Below are positions 1-5,321 of a DNA stretch of 10,320 nucleotides, piece by piece. Each line of letters starts with the position of its first letter. The first letter of the stretch is position 1. The position numbers and the translations under genes were made by a program. The notes under the pieces are model-generated. The model had not been told where the DNA came from. It was given only the letters and a program-made list of their open reading frames with translations, and searched no databases. This stretch comes from Solirubrobacterales bacterium (GTDB lineage: Bacteria; Actinomycetota; Thermoleophilia; Solirubrobacterales; Solirubrobacteraceae). Location: NCBI GenBank assembly GCA_013695395.1, contig JACDAP010000608.1, positions 1-10,320 of the forward strand, read 5' to 3'.

Positions 1-606
1 GTCCGCGGTGCCGTGGAACATGAGCAGCGGCGGGTCGCCGCCGTCGAGATCGGCGACGGGGCCGAAGCCGGCGATCGCGACGGCGGCTTGCACGCGCGCG
101 GGTCCGGTGGCCCGGGCGGCGACGTTAAGCGCGGTGATCCCCCCGGCCGAGGCGCCGAGGATCACGATGCGTTGCGGGTCGATCCCGAACCGGACGGCGT
201 TCTCCCGCAGGAAGCGGATCGCGGTCTCGGCGTCCTCCTGCGCGAAGGCCGACGAGGCCTCCAGACCGCGGTCGAGCACCTCGGCGTGCGGGAGCAGCCG
301 GTAGTCGATCGTGGCGGCGACGAACCCGGCGGCGGCCAGCGGCCGCAGGTAGGGCCGCATCCGGCCCCGGGCACCCGAGTGGAAGCCGCCGCCGTGAACG
401 AGCACGACGGCGGGGGCGCCGCGGCGCGGTGTCCGTGCGGGGTGCGCGAGGTCCATCGCGAGCGGCAGGCCGTCCGGGACCGCGTAGAGGAGTCCGCGCT
501 CGATCGCGGCCGCCGGAGTAGGCGCGCGTGGCTCGGCGAGCGCCGGCGGGGCCATCATCAGTAGCAGGCTCGCGCCGGCGAGCAGGAGGGAACGGGCGGG
601 GCGCAC
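1..606 (-). CDS. Exported alpha/beta hydrolase (esterase/lipase-like), 3' end cut by window
   Basis: A reading frame open from a GTG at 606 down to base 1 gives 202 residues with no stop, so the C-terminus lies outside the window. Residues 1-24 look like a signal peptide (RPAR, then a Leu/Ala-rich core, ending ALA before Glu25), so the enzyme is probably secreted or lipid-anchored. The alpha/beta-hydrolase marks are in order: the oxyanion-hole motif HGGG at residues 71-74, the nucleophile elbow GASAG with Ser153, and LLMFHGTAD at the truncated end, whose Asp202 would be the acid of the triad; the His is missing. HGGG plus GxSxG is typical of the carboxylesterase/hormone-sensitive-lipase group. 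The GTG is preceded at 7 nt by GAAAG, a weak ribosome site. The substrate cannot be told. The family is firm; the start is fairly sure because no better start with a full signal peptide exists. Confidence 0.85.
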   Translation of the reverse strand, partial: MRPARSLLLAGASLLLMMAPPALAEPRAPTPAAAIERGLLYAVPDGLPLAMDLAHPARTPRRGAPAVVLVHGGGFHSGARGRMRPYLRPLAAAGFVAATIDYRLLPHAEVLDRGLEASSAFAQEDAETAIRFLRENAVRFGIDPQRIVILGASAGGITALNVAARATGPARVQAAVAIAGFGPVADLDGGDPPLLMFHGTAD

Positions 607-675
607 GAAGGATCTTTCGGCCGGCGGCGGTCGACGGTTGAGCGGTTCTCACGGAGTGTTCACAGATGGCCCTCC

Positions 676-688
676 TGGCCCGCGGCCA
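676..688 (-). terminator. Weak hairpin downstream of tRNA-Trp
   Basis: TGGCC and GGCCA face each other around a 3-nt loop, 18 nt beyond the tRNA 3' end. It could end transcription of the tRNA, but the stem is only 5 bp and no T tract follows. The rest of the 607-705 gap shows no gene or other convincing signal. Confidence 0.2.
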
Positions 689-705
689 CTTGGACGACTC
701 GACAG

Positions 706-779
706 CAGGGGAGACAGGATTCGAACCTGCGACCGCCGGTTTTGGAGACCGGAGCTCTGGCCAACTGAGCTACTCCCCT
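706..779 (-). tRNA. trnW: tRNA-Trp (anticodon CCA)
   Basis: The reverse complement folds into a complete 74-nt cloverleaf. The acceptor stem AGGGGAG/CTCCCCT has seven Watson-Crick pairs. The D arm is GCTC with a 9-nt loop containing GG. The anticodon stem CCGGT/ACCGG carries the loop CTCCAAA, placing CCA at positions 34-36, which reads the Trp codon UGG. The variable loop is 5 nt, and the T arm has the loop TTCGAAT. The discriminator base is G, as expected for bacterial tRNA-Trp. The 3' CCA is not encoded (CTG follows). In many actinobacteria tRNA-Trp lies just before secE-nusG; here it stands alone next to metabolic genes. Confidence 0.97.
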
Positions 780-780
780 G

Positions 781-806
781 GGCGACGGTCAGTCTAGACC
801 GTCGCC
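781..806. repeat. 10-bp perfect inverted repeat directly upstream of tRNA-Trp
   Basis: GGCGACGGTC (781-790) and GACCGTCGCC (797-806) are exact inverted copies around the 6-nt loop AGTCTA. It ends one base before the 5' end of the mature tRNA. On the minus strand the loop reads TAGACT, a fair -10 hexamer. The structure may therefore be the tRNA promoter or operator, a leader hairpin, or a terminator for rightward transcription. No T tract is present. Confidence 0.55.
791..796 (-). promoter_or_regulatory. Possible -10 box of tRNA-Trp
   Basis: TAGACT on the minus strand matches TATAAT at four of six positions. It sits 11 nt before the mature tRNA 5' end, which would give a leader of only a few nucleotides. 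No -35 resembling TTGACA is seen 16-18 bp further upstream, so this is tentative. Confidence 0.3.
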
Positions 807-810
807 GGGA

Positions 811-816
811 TATCGT
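811..816 (+). promoter_or_regulatory. Possible -10 box for a leaderless transcript of the SDR gene at 824
   Basis: TATCGT ends 7 nt before the ATG at 824, the spacing expected if transcription starts at or next to the start codon. No Shine-Dalgarno sequence stands at normal spacing (the closest, GGGA, is 13 nt away). The call rests on the shared pattern with the starts at 2037, 2098 and 3676. Confidence 0.35.
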
Positions 817-823
817 CCGTCAT

Positions 824-1672
824 ATGCCATGCGCGTCCGCCATTTTCGCGCCCGACCTACTCGCCGGACGGGTCGTCCTCGTCACCGGCGGCGGCACGAA
901 CCTGGGGCGCGAGGCGGCGCGAGAGCTGCTCGGCGCGGGAGCGCTCGTCGTCATCGCCGGTCGCCGGGCCGAGGTGCTCGAGGAGGCCTGCGCCGACCTG
1001 GGCGCCGGGGCCTCGGCGGTCGTCGGTGACATCCGGGAGCCCGCCGATCGCGAGCGGATCGTCCGGACGGCGCTCGAGCGGCACGGCCGGCTCGACGTGC
1101 TCGTCAACAATGCCGGCGGGCAGTACTTCGTGCCGGCCGAGTCGATCTCGGAGAAGGGCTGGAACGCGGTCCAGCGGCTGAACGTCGGCGGGACGCTCGG
1201 GATGATGGAGGCCGCCGCCGAGCACGGGTTCGGCCCGGAGGGGGGAGCGATCGTCAACGTCACCGTCTCCCCGCACAGCGGGATGCCCGCCATGGCCCAC
1301 ACCGGGACCGCGCGGGCGGCGGTCGAGGCGCTCGGGCGGGAGCTCGCCGCCGAGTGGGCGGCTTGTGGCATCGCCGTCACGAGCCTCGCGATCGGCCGCT
1401 TCGACACCGCCTCGCTGCGCAAGTACCCCGCCGTGCTCACCCGGTCGATCGCGCGGACCGTCCCGCTGCAGCGGCTTGGCACCATGCAGGAGTTCGGATG
1501 GGCCGTCGTGATGCTCGCCTCACCGCTCGGCCGCGCGTTCAGCGGCGGGACCCTCACGCTCGACGGCGGCGTGGACAACTGGCACGGCCCGTGGCCCACC
1601 GGGGACCAGGCCGAGGACGGGGTCGTGCCGATCGAGGCGCGCCCGGCCGCCGCCCCGCCTCCCTCCGGCTAG
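824..1672 (+). CDS. SDR oxidoreductase, enoyl-/dienoyl-CoA reductase-like, non-canonical active site
   Basis: The 282-residue product is a short-chain dehydrogenase with a Rossmann fold. The cofactor loop is TGGGTNLG (21-28), with the NNAGG motif beginning at Asn95. The N-terminal phrase FAPDLLAGRVVLVTGGG resembles the peroxisomal trans-2-enoyl-CoA reductase/2,4-dienoyl-CoA reductase group, which would reduce unsaturated acyl-CoA with NADPH; this is an inference from family resemblance. The usual Tyr-x3-Lys is not there. The stretch MAHTGTARAAVEAL puts Thr160 and Arg164 in the Tyr and Lys places, a departure I recall in members of this group. The C-terminal 35 residues are Pro/Ala-rich and probably disordered. 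The start is ATG 824: a longer upstream frame would run antisense through the tRNA gene. The stop overlaps that of the converging gene. The SDR call is secure; the substrate is not. Confidence 0.88.
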   Translation: MPCASAIFAPDLLAGRVVLVTGGGTNLGREAARELLGAGALVVIAGRRAEVLEEACADLGAGASAVVGDIREPADRERIVRTALERHGRLDVLVNNAGGQYFVPAESISEKGWNAVQRLNVGGTLGMMEAAAEHGFGPEGGAIVNVTVSPHSGMPAMAHTGTARAAVEALGRELAAEWAACGIAVTSLAIGRFDTASLRKYPAVLTRSIARTVPLQRLGTMQEFGWAVVMLASPLGRAFSGGTLTLDGGVDNWHGPWPTGDQAEDGVVPIEARPAAAPPPSG

Positions 1673-2037
1673 CCGCCGAGCCGCGCGCCCATCTCCTGCG
1701 CCAGCGCCGCGAGGCCCGAGGCGGGGCGGATCATCACGGTGAACTCGGTGATGCGGCCCTCCGCGTCGGTACGGATGAGGTCCATGCCCTGGAGCTCCCG
1801 GTCGCCGACCCGGGCCTCGAAGATCAGGGCGTGCGCGTCGGGGCCCGCGAGCTCGTCGGTGTAGCGGAAGTCCTCGAAGACCGTGAAGACGGTGGAGAGG
1901 ATGTGCGCGACGGTCTGGGCTCCCTCGTAGGGCTTGAAGACCGCTGGGGAGCGGAAGACGACGTCGTCGTGGAGCAGGGCTGTCCCCGCCTCGATGTCGG
2001 CGGCTTCGACGGCGGCGCGGAACGCGGTGGCGGACAC
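1669..2037 (-). CDS. SnoaL-like / NTF2-fold small protein
   Basis: The 122-residue protein starts with GTG and has the look of the SnoaL-like NTF2 superfamily: an N-terminal helix (FRAAVEAADIEAGTALLHDDVVFRSP), a mid-chain region on conditions and dimer strands (VFTVFEDFRYTDELAG), and the closing strand pair around MDLIRTDAEGRITEFTVMI. Family members are small cone-shaped barrels used as isomerases, cyclases or ligand binders; nothing here tells which. Length matches a single domain of this type. The gene converges on the SDR gene, both stop codons lying inside one CTAG (1669-1672), and diverges from the SDR at 2098 across a 60-bp gap. The start is chosen because a TTGATG / TAGGCT promoter pair ends 6 nt before it and there is no Shine-Dalgarno sequence. 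Confidence 0.82.
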   Translation of the reverse strand: MSATAFRAAVEAADIEAGTALLHDDVVFRSPAVFKPYEGAQTVAHILSTVFTVFEDFRYTDELAGPDAHALIFEARVGDRELQGMDLIRTDAEGRITEFTVMIRPASGLAALAQEMGARLGG

Positions 2038-2043
2038 GCACCG

Positions 2044-2073
2044 AGCCTACGCGAGGCGGGAATGCGACATCAA
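2044..2073 (-). promoter_or_regulatory. Promoter of the SnoaL-like gene (leaderless type)
   Basis: On the minus strand TTGATG (2073-2068) is followed after 18 bp by TAGGCT (2049-2044), and the GTG start comes 6 nt later. The -35 matches TTGACA at four positions. The spacing predicts a transcript starting at the GTG itself. Confidence 0.5.
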
Positions 2074-2084
2074 CCGACGTCACA

Positions 2085-2090
2085 TAGGCT
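2085..2090 (+). promoter_or_regulatory. -10 box for a leaderless transcript of the SDR gene at 2098
   Basis: TAGGCT, the same hexamer used by the divergent gene, ends 7 nt before the ATG at 2098. The intervening CCCCGCC cannot act as a ribosome site. No good -35 is visible. Confidence 0.42.
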
Positions 2091-2097
2091 CCCCGCC

Positions 2098-2925
2098 ATG
2101 GCTGCTCCCACCTCGCTCTCCGGCCGCACGGCCGTCATCACCGGTGCCGGCTCGGGGATCGGTCGCGCGCTCGCGCTGCGCCTCGCCGCTCACGGCTGCC
2201 CGGTCGCCCTCTGCGACTGGGACGAGGAGGGTGTCCGCGACACGGCTGCCGCCATCTCGGGCCCGGTCCTCACCCAGAAGCTCGACGTCCGCGACCGCCA
2301 GGGCCAGATGGCCTTCGCCGCGGAAGTCCGCGAGTGGGCATCGGCCCCGATCGGGCTCGTGGTCAACAACGCGGGCGTCACCACGAGCCAGACCGTGCTC
2401 GACGCGAGCCCCGAGGACGACGAGTGGTGCTTCGACGTGAACTTCCACGGGGTCGTCCACGGCACGCGCGCCTGGCTGCCCGTCCTGCACGAGCAGGGCT
2501 CGGGCACGATCGCCAACGTCTCGAGCGTCTTCGGCCTGCTCGCCTTTCCCACGCAGAGCGCCTACTGCGCCTCGAAGTTCGCGGTCCGCGGCTTCACCGA
2601 GGCGCTCCGCCACGAGCTCCGCGGGAGCCCGGTCAACGCGGTGGCGATCCACCCGGGCGGCATCCGCACCAACATCGTCGACAACGCCCGCTTCCACGTC
2701 GACGACCAGGGCGGCACCGACCACGCCGCGATGTCGCGCGACTTCCAGAAGCTCGCGCGGACGAGCCCGGAGAAGGCCGCCGAGACGATCCATCGCGGCG
2801 TCGAGAAGGGCAAGGACCGGATCCTGATCGGCCCGGACGCCGCGTTCCTCTCGCTGCTGACCCGGGTCGCGCCGGTCCGCTACTACGACGTGATCGACAA
2901 GCTCTCGCCGCTCATCCGCCGGTAA
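2098..2925 (+). CDS. Classical SDR family NAD(P)-dependent oxidoreductase
   Basis: The 275-residue product has every mark of a classical short-chain dehydrogenase. These are TGAGSGIG at 15-22 (dinucleotide loop), CDWDEEG after the second strand (an Asp there usually favours NAD), NNAG at 90-93, the catalytic Ser143, and Tyr156-x3-Lys160 inside AYCASKFAV, with the standard S-x12-Y spacing. The PGGIRTNI stretch is the substrate-loop region. The C-terminus is longer than in minimal SDRs and reads VAPVRYYDVIDKLSPLIRR, a tail shared by many actinobacterial SDRs of unknown substrate. It would oxidise an alcohol or reduce a ketone in the cytoplasm; the substrate is not evident. ATG 2098 is chosen because it begins the SDR fold at the usual distance and has a -10 box 7 nt upstream. 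The frame extends upstream to 1354 only as an antisense shadow of other genes. Confidence 0.93.
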   Translation: MAAPTSLSGRTAVITGAGSGIGRALALRLAAHGCPVALCDWDEEGVRDTAAAISGPVLTQKLDVRDRQGQMAFAAEVREWASAPIGLVVNNAGVTTSQTVLDASPEDDEWCFDVNFHGVVHGTRAWLPVLHEQGSGTIANVSSVFGLLAFPTQSAYCASKFAVRGFTEALRHELRGSPVNAVAIHPGGIRTNIVDNARFHVDDQGGTDHAAMSRDFQKLARTSPEKAAETIHRGVEKGKDRILIGPDAAFLSLLTRVAPVRYYDVIDKLSPLIRR

Positions 2926-2945
2926 CGTCGTCAGTCGAAACGCGA

Positions 2946-2964
2946 GCGCCGCCCTCGGCGGTGC
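2946..2964. terminator. GC hairpin between convergent genes, possible shared terminator
   Basis: GCGCCGCC (2946-2953) pairs with GGCGGTGC (2957-2964) around a CTC loop, eight pairs with one G-T. It lies inside the 49-bp gap between the stops of the SDR and the flavodoxin-like gene, the right place to end both transcripts. There is no T tract, as is common for actinobacterial terminators. Confidence 0.5.
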
Positions 2965-2974
2965 GAAGCCGTAC

Positions 2975-3676
2975 TCAGGAGCGGTACTCCGGGTTCGGAT
3001 GGTCGAAGTTCGCGCCGTCCGCCCACGCGTTCCGGTCGTTCCCCTCGTTCGGGAAGCCGCCCGCGCGCTTGAGCAGCGCCGCGAGATGCATGAGGTTCCA
3101 GGCGGCGAAGACCGTGTTCTTCTGCGTGAACTGGTTGTCGAGGCCCGCGCCGTCGTCGCCGTAGCTCGGGCCCGGCCCGGCCTCGCCGAGCCAGGTCGAG
3201 TCGGCCTGCGGCGGGATCGCGTAGCCCAGGTGCTGCAGTGAGTACAGGACGTTCATCGCGCAGTGCTTGGCCCCGTCCTCGTTGCCGGTGACGATGCAGC
3301 CGCCGACCCGGCCGTAGTACACCGACTGGCCCTTCTCGTTGAGCTGGCCGGAGTTGCCGTAGAGGCGCTCGACCACCCGGGTGCAGACGCTCGACTTCTC
3401 CCCGAGCCAGATCGGAGTGCCGAGCACGAGGATGTCGGCGGCGGTGACCTTCTCGAAGAGCGCAGGCCAGTCGTCCTGCGCGGCGCCCTGCTCGCGCATG
3501 TCCGGCTGGACACCCGGAACGAGCGCCAGATCGACGGCGCGGACGCTCTCGACCGCGACGCCCTGCGCCTCCATCACGCCAACGGCCACATCCATCAGCA
3601 GCTGGGTGTGCGACGGCTCGGCCGACCCCTTCAGCGAGCAGTTCAGGAAGAGCGCAGAGAGGTCTGAGTAGTCCAT
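2975..3676 (-). CDS. Flavodoxin-fold NAD(P)H-dependent FMN oxidoreductase
   Basis: The 233-residue product belongs to the flavodoxin-like NADPH-dependent FMN reductase group (WrbA/IsfD type). The first strand and phosphate loop read LFLNCSLKGS (9-18), where the loop after NCS would bind the FMN phosphate. LVLGTPIWLGEKSS (about 83-96) is the second flavin-contacting loop, followed by a helix with TRVVERLYG. VGGCIVTGNEDG is the third strand and loop. The C-terminal 60 residues (GPSYGDDGAGLDNQFTQKN onwards) form an extension seen in the longer flavodoxin family oxidoreductases. It probably transfers two electrons from NAD(P)H through FMN to a quinone or other small acceptor in the cytoplasm; the acceptor is unknown. 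No signal peptide is seen. The ATG is preceded by TAGCCT at 6 nt and no Shine-Dalgarno sequence. It diverges from the cyclase gene. Confidence 0.88.
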   Translation of the reverse strand: MDYSDLSALFLNCSLKGSAEPSHTQLLMDVAVGVMEAQGVAVESVRAVDLALVPGVQPDMREQGAAQDDWPALFEKVTAADILVLGTPIWLGEKSSVCTRVVERLYGNSGQLNEKGQSVYYGRVGGCIVTGNEDGAKHCAMNVLYSLQHLGYAIPPQADSTWLGEAGPGPSYGDDGAGLDNQFTQKNTVFAAWNLMHLAALLKRAGGFPNEGNDRNAWADGANFDHPNPEYRS

Positions 3677-3682
3677 GGCAGA

Positions 3683-3688
3683 AGGCTA
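3683..3688 (-). promoter_or_regulatory. -10 box for a leaderless transcript of the flavodoxin-like gene
   Basis: TAGCCT on the minus strand ends 6 nt before the ATG at 3676. It differs by one base from the TAGGCT boxes at 2044 and 2085 and has the same spacing to the start. Confidence 0.4.
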
Positions 3689-3713
3689 TGCCCGGCGCAC
3701 ACCGCCCGGGTGA

Positions 3714-3719
3714 CATGCT
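3714..3719 (+). promoter_or_regulatory. Possible extended -10 for the adenylate cyclase gene
   Basis: CATGCT, preceded by TGA (a TGN extension), ends 7 nt before the GTG at 3727. It supports that GTG over the in-frame ATGs at 3688 and 3715. No -35 is visible. Confidence 0.3.
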
Positions 3720-3726
3720 CACCCCC

Positions 3727-5277
3727 GTGAGCCGCACCAAGCGCCGCGATCGCCTGTTCGTCGGCGACCCGAGCATGTCCGGCGCCCGGATCCGCCGGCG
3801 CGCCACCGTGCTCACCGTCGGTGCGATCACCCTCGCGAACACGATCGGCGCGATCGTCGTGACTGCCTTCGCGCTCTTCGCGCTGCCCAAGCCGGAGAGC
3901 GACCAGGACACCGCGATCCTCGTCACGAACCTGTCGGTCGGCGTCGGCTACCTGCTGCTCGCGCTCGCCGTCGGCGTGGTGTGGGGCATCCGCCGCCTCG
4001 CGGGTGGACCCGACGGCCACGGGCAGTGGCTGCTCGACGACCGCACGCCCACCGCCGAGGAGCGGCTCTTCATCCTGCGTGCCCCGCTGCGGCTCATGGT
4101 CATCGAGGCGGTGCTCTGGGGGACGGCCGTCGTGCTGTTCGTCGTGATCGACCTGGTGTTCTTCTCCGCACTGCTCGCCCTCGGCGTCGGGCTCACGGTG
4201 CTCCTCGGCGGCATCACCACGGCCGCCGCCTGCTTCCTGCTCACCGAGCTCGCGATGCGGCCCGTCGCGGGCCGGGCGCTGGCCTCCGGCGCCAGCAGCC
4301 GCCGCGGCGTGCCCGGGGTCGCCACCCGGCTCTCCCTGGCCTGGGCGCTCGGAACCGGCGTCCCGGTCATCGGGCTCCTGATGATCGCGATCGTCGCGAT
4401 CACTCCGGTCGAGATCCCGGAGAACACACTGGCGATCACCATCCTCGCGCTCGGCGGGATCACGCTCGGCTTCGGCGCCGTGGTGACCTTCCTGGCCGCC
4501 TACGCGACCGTCCACCCAATCGGCGCGCTGCGGCTCGGACTGCAGAAGGTGCGCGAGGGGGACTTGGAGATCGAGCTCGGCGTCTGGGACTCGACCGAGA
4601 TCGGGCTGCTCCAAGCCGGGTTCAACGACATGGTCACCGGCCTGCGCGAGCGGGAGCGGATCCGCGACGTCTTCGGCCGTCAGGTGGGGGAGGACGTCGC
4701 CGCGCGTGCGCTGGCCGACGAGATCCAGCTTGGCGGCGAGGTGCGTGAGGTCGCGATCCTGTTCTGCGACCTGACCGGCTCGACGAATCTCGCGATGGAG
4801 CGCGAGCCGCAGGAGGTGGTCGAGCTGCTCAACCGCTTCTTCGTCGAGGTCGTCGAGGTCGTGGAGGCCAACGGCGGGTGGATCAACAAGTTCGAGGGCG
4901 ACGCGGCGCTCGCGATCTTCGGTGCCCCCATCGAGGTCGACGACGCGGCCGGCCGCGCGCTCAAGGCCGCCCGTGAGCTCGACGAGCGTCTGCGGGAACG
5001 GGTCTCGGAGCTCGAGGCGGGGGTCGGCGTCGCGTTCGGCGAGGCGGTCGCCGGCAACATCGGGGCGGAGTCGCGCTTCGAGTACACGGTGATCGGCGAC
5101 CCGGTCAACGAGGCCTCGCGCCTGACCGACATGGCCAAGTCGACCGACGGCCGGGTACTCGCCTCGGAGGCCGCGCTCGATGCGTGCGCCGCTGGGGAGC
5201 GCGACCACTGGGAGCTCGGCGAGGAGGTCACGCTGCGTGGCCGCTCGCGGCCTACGCGGCTGGTGCTGCCGAGCTGA
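3727..5277 (+). CDS. Membrane class III adenylate cyclase with HAMP domain
   Basis: This 516-residue protein would make cAMP from ATP on the inner face of the membrane. After a basic N-terminus (SRTKRRDR) come six hydrophobic segments, the first near residues 26-48 and the last near 235-262. A HAMP linker follows (about 262-315, starting HPIGALRLGLQKVREGDLEI). The cyclase homology domain occupies the rest. Metal ligands are Asp348 (FCDLTGS) and Asp392 (FEGDAAL). The adenine-selecting pair is Lys388 (INKF) and Asp458 (VIGDPVN). The transition-state pair is Asn461 and Arg465 (NEASRL). All six are present, so it should be an active ATP-specific homodimer. Layout and length match mycobacterial Rv3645 and the Rv1318c-Rv1320c group. 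In-frame ATGs at 3688 and 3715 are alternative starts; the GTG leaves a 50-bp divergent gap and has a -10-like box upstream. It ends 43 nt before the GntR gene. Confidence 0.9.
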   Translation: MSRTKRRDRLFVGDPSMSGARIRRRATVLTVGAITLANTIGAIVVTAFALFALPKPESDQDTAILVTNLSVGVGYLLLALAVGVVWGIRRLAGGPDGHGQWLLDDRTPTAEERLFILRAPLRLMVIEAVLWGTAVVLFVVIDLVFFSALLALGVGLTVLLGGITTAAACFLLTELAMRPVAGRALASGASSRRGVPGVATRLSLAWALGTGVPVIGLLMIAIVAITPVEIPENTLAITILALGGITLGFGAVVTFLAAYATVHPIGALRLGLQKVREGDLEIELGVWDSTEIGLLQAGFNDMVTGLRERERIRDVFGRQVGEDVAARALADEIQLGGEVREVAILFCDLTGSTNLAMEREPQEVVELLNRFFVEVVEVVEANGGWINKFEGDAALAIFGAPIEVDDAAGRALKAARELDERLRERVSELEAGVGVAFGEAVAGNIGAESRFEYTVIGDPVNEASRLTDMAKSTDGRVLASEAALDACAAGERDHWELGEEVTLRGRSRPTRLVLPS

Positions 5278-5281
5278 GCCC

Positions 5282-5311
5282 TTGACAGCCCGTCGAGCCA
5301 GCTTGCATACT
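5282..5311 (+). promoter_or_regulatory. Promoter of the gntR-aceE-aceF operon
   Basis: A perfect TTGACA (5282-5287) is followed after 18 bp by CATACT (5306-5311). The predicted start of transcription lies about 3 nt before the GTG at 5321, so the mRNA should be leaderless or nearly so. This is the only consensus -35 box I found among the starts in the window. Confidence 0.65.
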
Positions 5312-5321
5312 AGTGGGCAAG
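5302..5321. promoter_or_regulatory. Near-palindromic operator candidate over the pdh operon -10 region
   Basis: CTTGCATACTAGTGGGCAAG is symmetric at eight of ten base pairs, with outer arms CTTGC/GCAAG and a core ACTAGT sharing one centre. It covers the -10 box and reaches the first base of the GTG start. FadR-type GntR proteins bind short palindromes of about this size and commonly repress their own operons, so the encoded regulator is the natural ligand. That link is inferred. Confidence 0.5.

Noticed and set aside
638..823. Upstream extension of the first SDR, including GDRIRTCDRRFWRPELW
   Set aside because: This peptide is the antisense reading of the tRNA-Trp gene, a familiar annotation artefact; the SDR begins at 824.
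1354..2097. N-terminal extension of the second SDR (248 codons)
   Set aside because: It runs through the first SDR in another frame and antisense to the SnoaL-like gene; the SDR fold begins normally at 2098.
3688..3726. ATG 3688 or ATG 3715 as cyclase start
   Set aside because: They would add 13 or 4 residues, leave almost no room for the divergent promoter (3688), and have no ribosome site. Not excluded, only less likely than GTG 3727.
3643..5208. 521-codon minus-strand frame opposite the adenylate cyclase
   Set aside because: Composition is a charged low-complexity mix (ERD-rich) and the opposite strand encodes a complete cyclase with all catalytic residues.
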